From: JAGRCP01 sp942490705
GTDB taxonomy: Bacteria > Chloroflexota > Anaerolineae > Caldilineales > Caldilineaceae
Length of the DNA stretch: 64,000 bases
Reading direction: 5' to 3'
Assembly: GCA_942490705.1 (NCBI GenBank)
Contig: CALNXY010000012.1
Coordinates: 124,001 to 188,000 of the forward strand
Shown here: positions 62,911 through 64,000 of the stretch, one piece after another
How the letters are laid out: each line of letters opens with the position of its first letter
Numbering within the stretch: position 1 is the first letter of the stretch
Notes under the pieces: generated by a model
What the model was told of the DNA's origin: nothing
The model's database searches: none
What the model saw: only the letters and a program-made list of their open reading frames with translations
Program-made: the position numbers and the translations under genes

Positions 62911-64000
62911 GTGGCTGTAGCCGTCGCCGTTGGCGGATCGACCGGCGTGCTTGTGGGTTGCGGCCCGGGTGTCGCCGTGGGCGGCGGTGGCGTGGCGTCA
63001 TCTGCACAATCGGATAGATTTTCATAGAGGACCACCTTGTCGTTGATCCAGCCGATGGAGACGATGTCGAAGTCACCGTCCTGGTCGATGTCAACCACGT
63101 GCGTTCCATCATGGTGCTCATCACCCGTGTAGACCAGGTGCTGCGTCCACGCCGTGCCCGTGCCGTTCTGATTCTCGAAGATGAGCAGCCGCAGGCCGCT
63201 GGGATTGGATGGGTCGTGCTCGCCGACAATGACATCGACATCGCCGTCGCCGTCCATGTCGCGTGCGTCCATGCTCATGGGACGAGTAAGCGTGGCGATC
63301 ACGGTCTCGGGCCACTGACTGGTGACATTGGCGGGCTGCCGATACCATGCCAATCGCTCGGTCGCACCGGATTGAGGCTCATAGCCGATCACGACGTCAA
63401 GTCGACCGTCGCCGTTGAGGTCGACCAGGCGGTTGCGGTCGGGAAGGCCCGGCGTGTTGTTGAGCGTGAGCGCTTCCCAACTGCCGCCCGTTGCGCCGCG
63501 CGCTTCGGCCTGCCCAACCGTTGCGCTGATTGGGCGGTAGGCGCTGCGAATGATGGGGCCGGCGTCGGCATACGTCGTCGTTTCCAGCAGTCCGATGGTG
63601 AATTGGCGCGGCGTGCTGTTCAGGCTGGACGTTACACCGTTGCGACCAAAGCCAAAAACAGTCATTTCACCGTTGAGGGCGTAGTAAGAGTCGACGATGG
63701 CATCATTCTGATTTTGGGCAACGAAGAGCGCGCGTCCGCTTGAACCAACGTTCGGGTCGGCAAAATAGGCCCATTCTTCAGGCTCCAAATCGCCCGTCCA
63801 GGCGAATCCAGCGTCGGTGACGCCGCCATCCGCGCGCACCACCACATCGGTGGCCGGTTCTAGCGCGCCACCCGGCGTGCCCTCGTAGAGGAACCAGTAA
63901 TCGTGACCGCTCTTGTTAACCGTCATGCGGGCAAAGGACGGGAAAATCTCCCACGTGGCCTGCCACGCCCCGTCGTTGCTGGAGGACTCGATGGTCGCTT
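62029..64000 (-). CDS. Giant modular secreted protein, N-terminal frame (5' end beyond window)
   Basis: The frame is open to the window edge (ATIESSSNDGAWQATWEIFPSFAR ahead of the first Met at 63926), so the gene starts outside. First comes the end of a module shared with the 50120 protein (YWFLYEGTPGGALEP; EMTVFGFGRN; FTIGLLETTTYADAGPIIRS). FG-GAP-type blades follow (VDLNGDGRLDVVIGYEPQ, DMDGDGDVDVIVGEHDPS, DIDQDGDFDIVSIGWINDKVVLYEN), then a Pro-rich linker, a carbohydrate-binding-like sandwich nearly identical to the one after the frame break, and a PKD domain. Together with the other frame at least 1580 residues are visible. The unshifted frame continues as nonsense to 61773. Confidence 0.83.

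Overview
The window (about 64 kb, moderately high GC) looks like a chromosomal surface-polysaccharide and cell-envelope locus of a Chloroflexota bacterium, probably Anaerolineae/Caldilineae-like. The phylum call is inference. It rests on kinase-like proteins with long Pro/Thr tails, very large secreted proteins built from DUF11, kelch, FG-GAP, PKD and InlB-type repeats, and secreted proteins ending in a short x-L-P-[ILV]-[IV] tail.

Layout. 1-9000 (minus): a pseudokinase with a Pro/Thr repeat tail, a kelch/DUF11 protein, an Ig/DUF11 protein and a partial ECF sigma factor, all read in one direction. 10031-25643 (plus): glucose-1-phosphate cytidylyltransferase, a sugar SDR, two C-methyltransferase-type enzymes, GalE, an FG-GAP secreted protein, the initiating polyprenyl glycosylphosphotransferase, an InlB-repeat secreted protein, a Wzx flippase and a Wzz/BY-kinase-like protein. 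25654-27830 (minus): a right-handed beta-helix protein. 28254-34110 (plus): a UDP-N-acetyl-L-fucosamine pathway (fnlA/capE, fnlB/capF, fnlC/capG types), a WbuB-like glycosyltransferase and a radical SAM/SPASM protein. 34154-35880 (minus): a second beta-helix protein. 36170 (plus): a Wzy/WaaL-like membrane protein. 37644-43929 (minus): two GT4 and two GT2 glycosyltransferases, a WbpG/WbuX-type sugar amidotransferase and a transposase remnant. 44358-59088 (plus): three consecutive InlB-repeat secreted proteins, a TPR protein, a third methyltransferase and a phosphohexomutase. 59248-64000 (minus): a giant modular secreted protein running off the window.

How it fits together. The mutase, cytidylyltransferase, epimerases, methyltransferases, FucNAc enzymes and amidotransferase would make unusual nucleotide sugars. 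The phosphotransferase and glycosyltransferases would assemble a lipid-linked repeat unit, and Wzx, Wzy and Wzz-like proteins would export and polymerise it. The secreted proteins mixed into the same locus are candidates for surface proteins held by, or modified with, that glycan. Six of them carry the LPIV-like C-terminal tail, and one carries the same motif just after its signal peptide. No exosortase or sortase is visible.

Caution: at least eleven single-base frame breaks interrupt otherwise well-conserved genes (kinase tail, galE, the FG-GAP protein, fnlC, the wbuB type, radical SAM, both beta-helix proteins, the TPR protein, the giant protein). This density suggests assembly errors more than decay. 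Where a gene is split, both open frames are listed and the join is described. No tRNA, rRNA or CRISPR array was seen.
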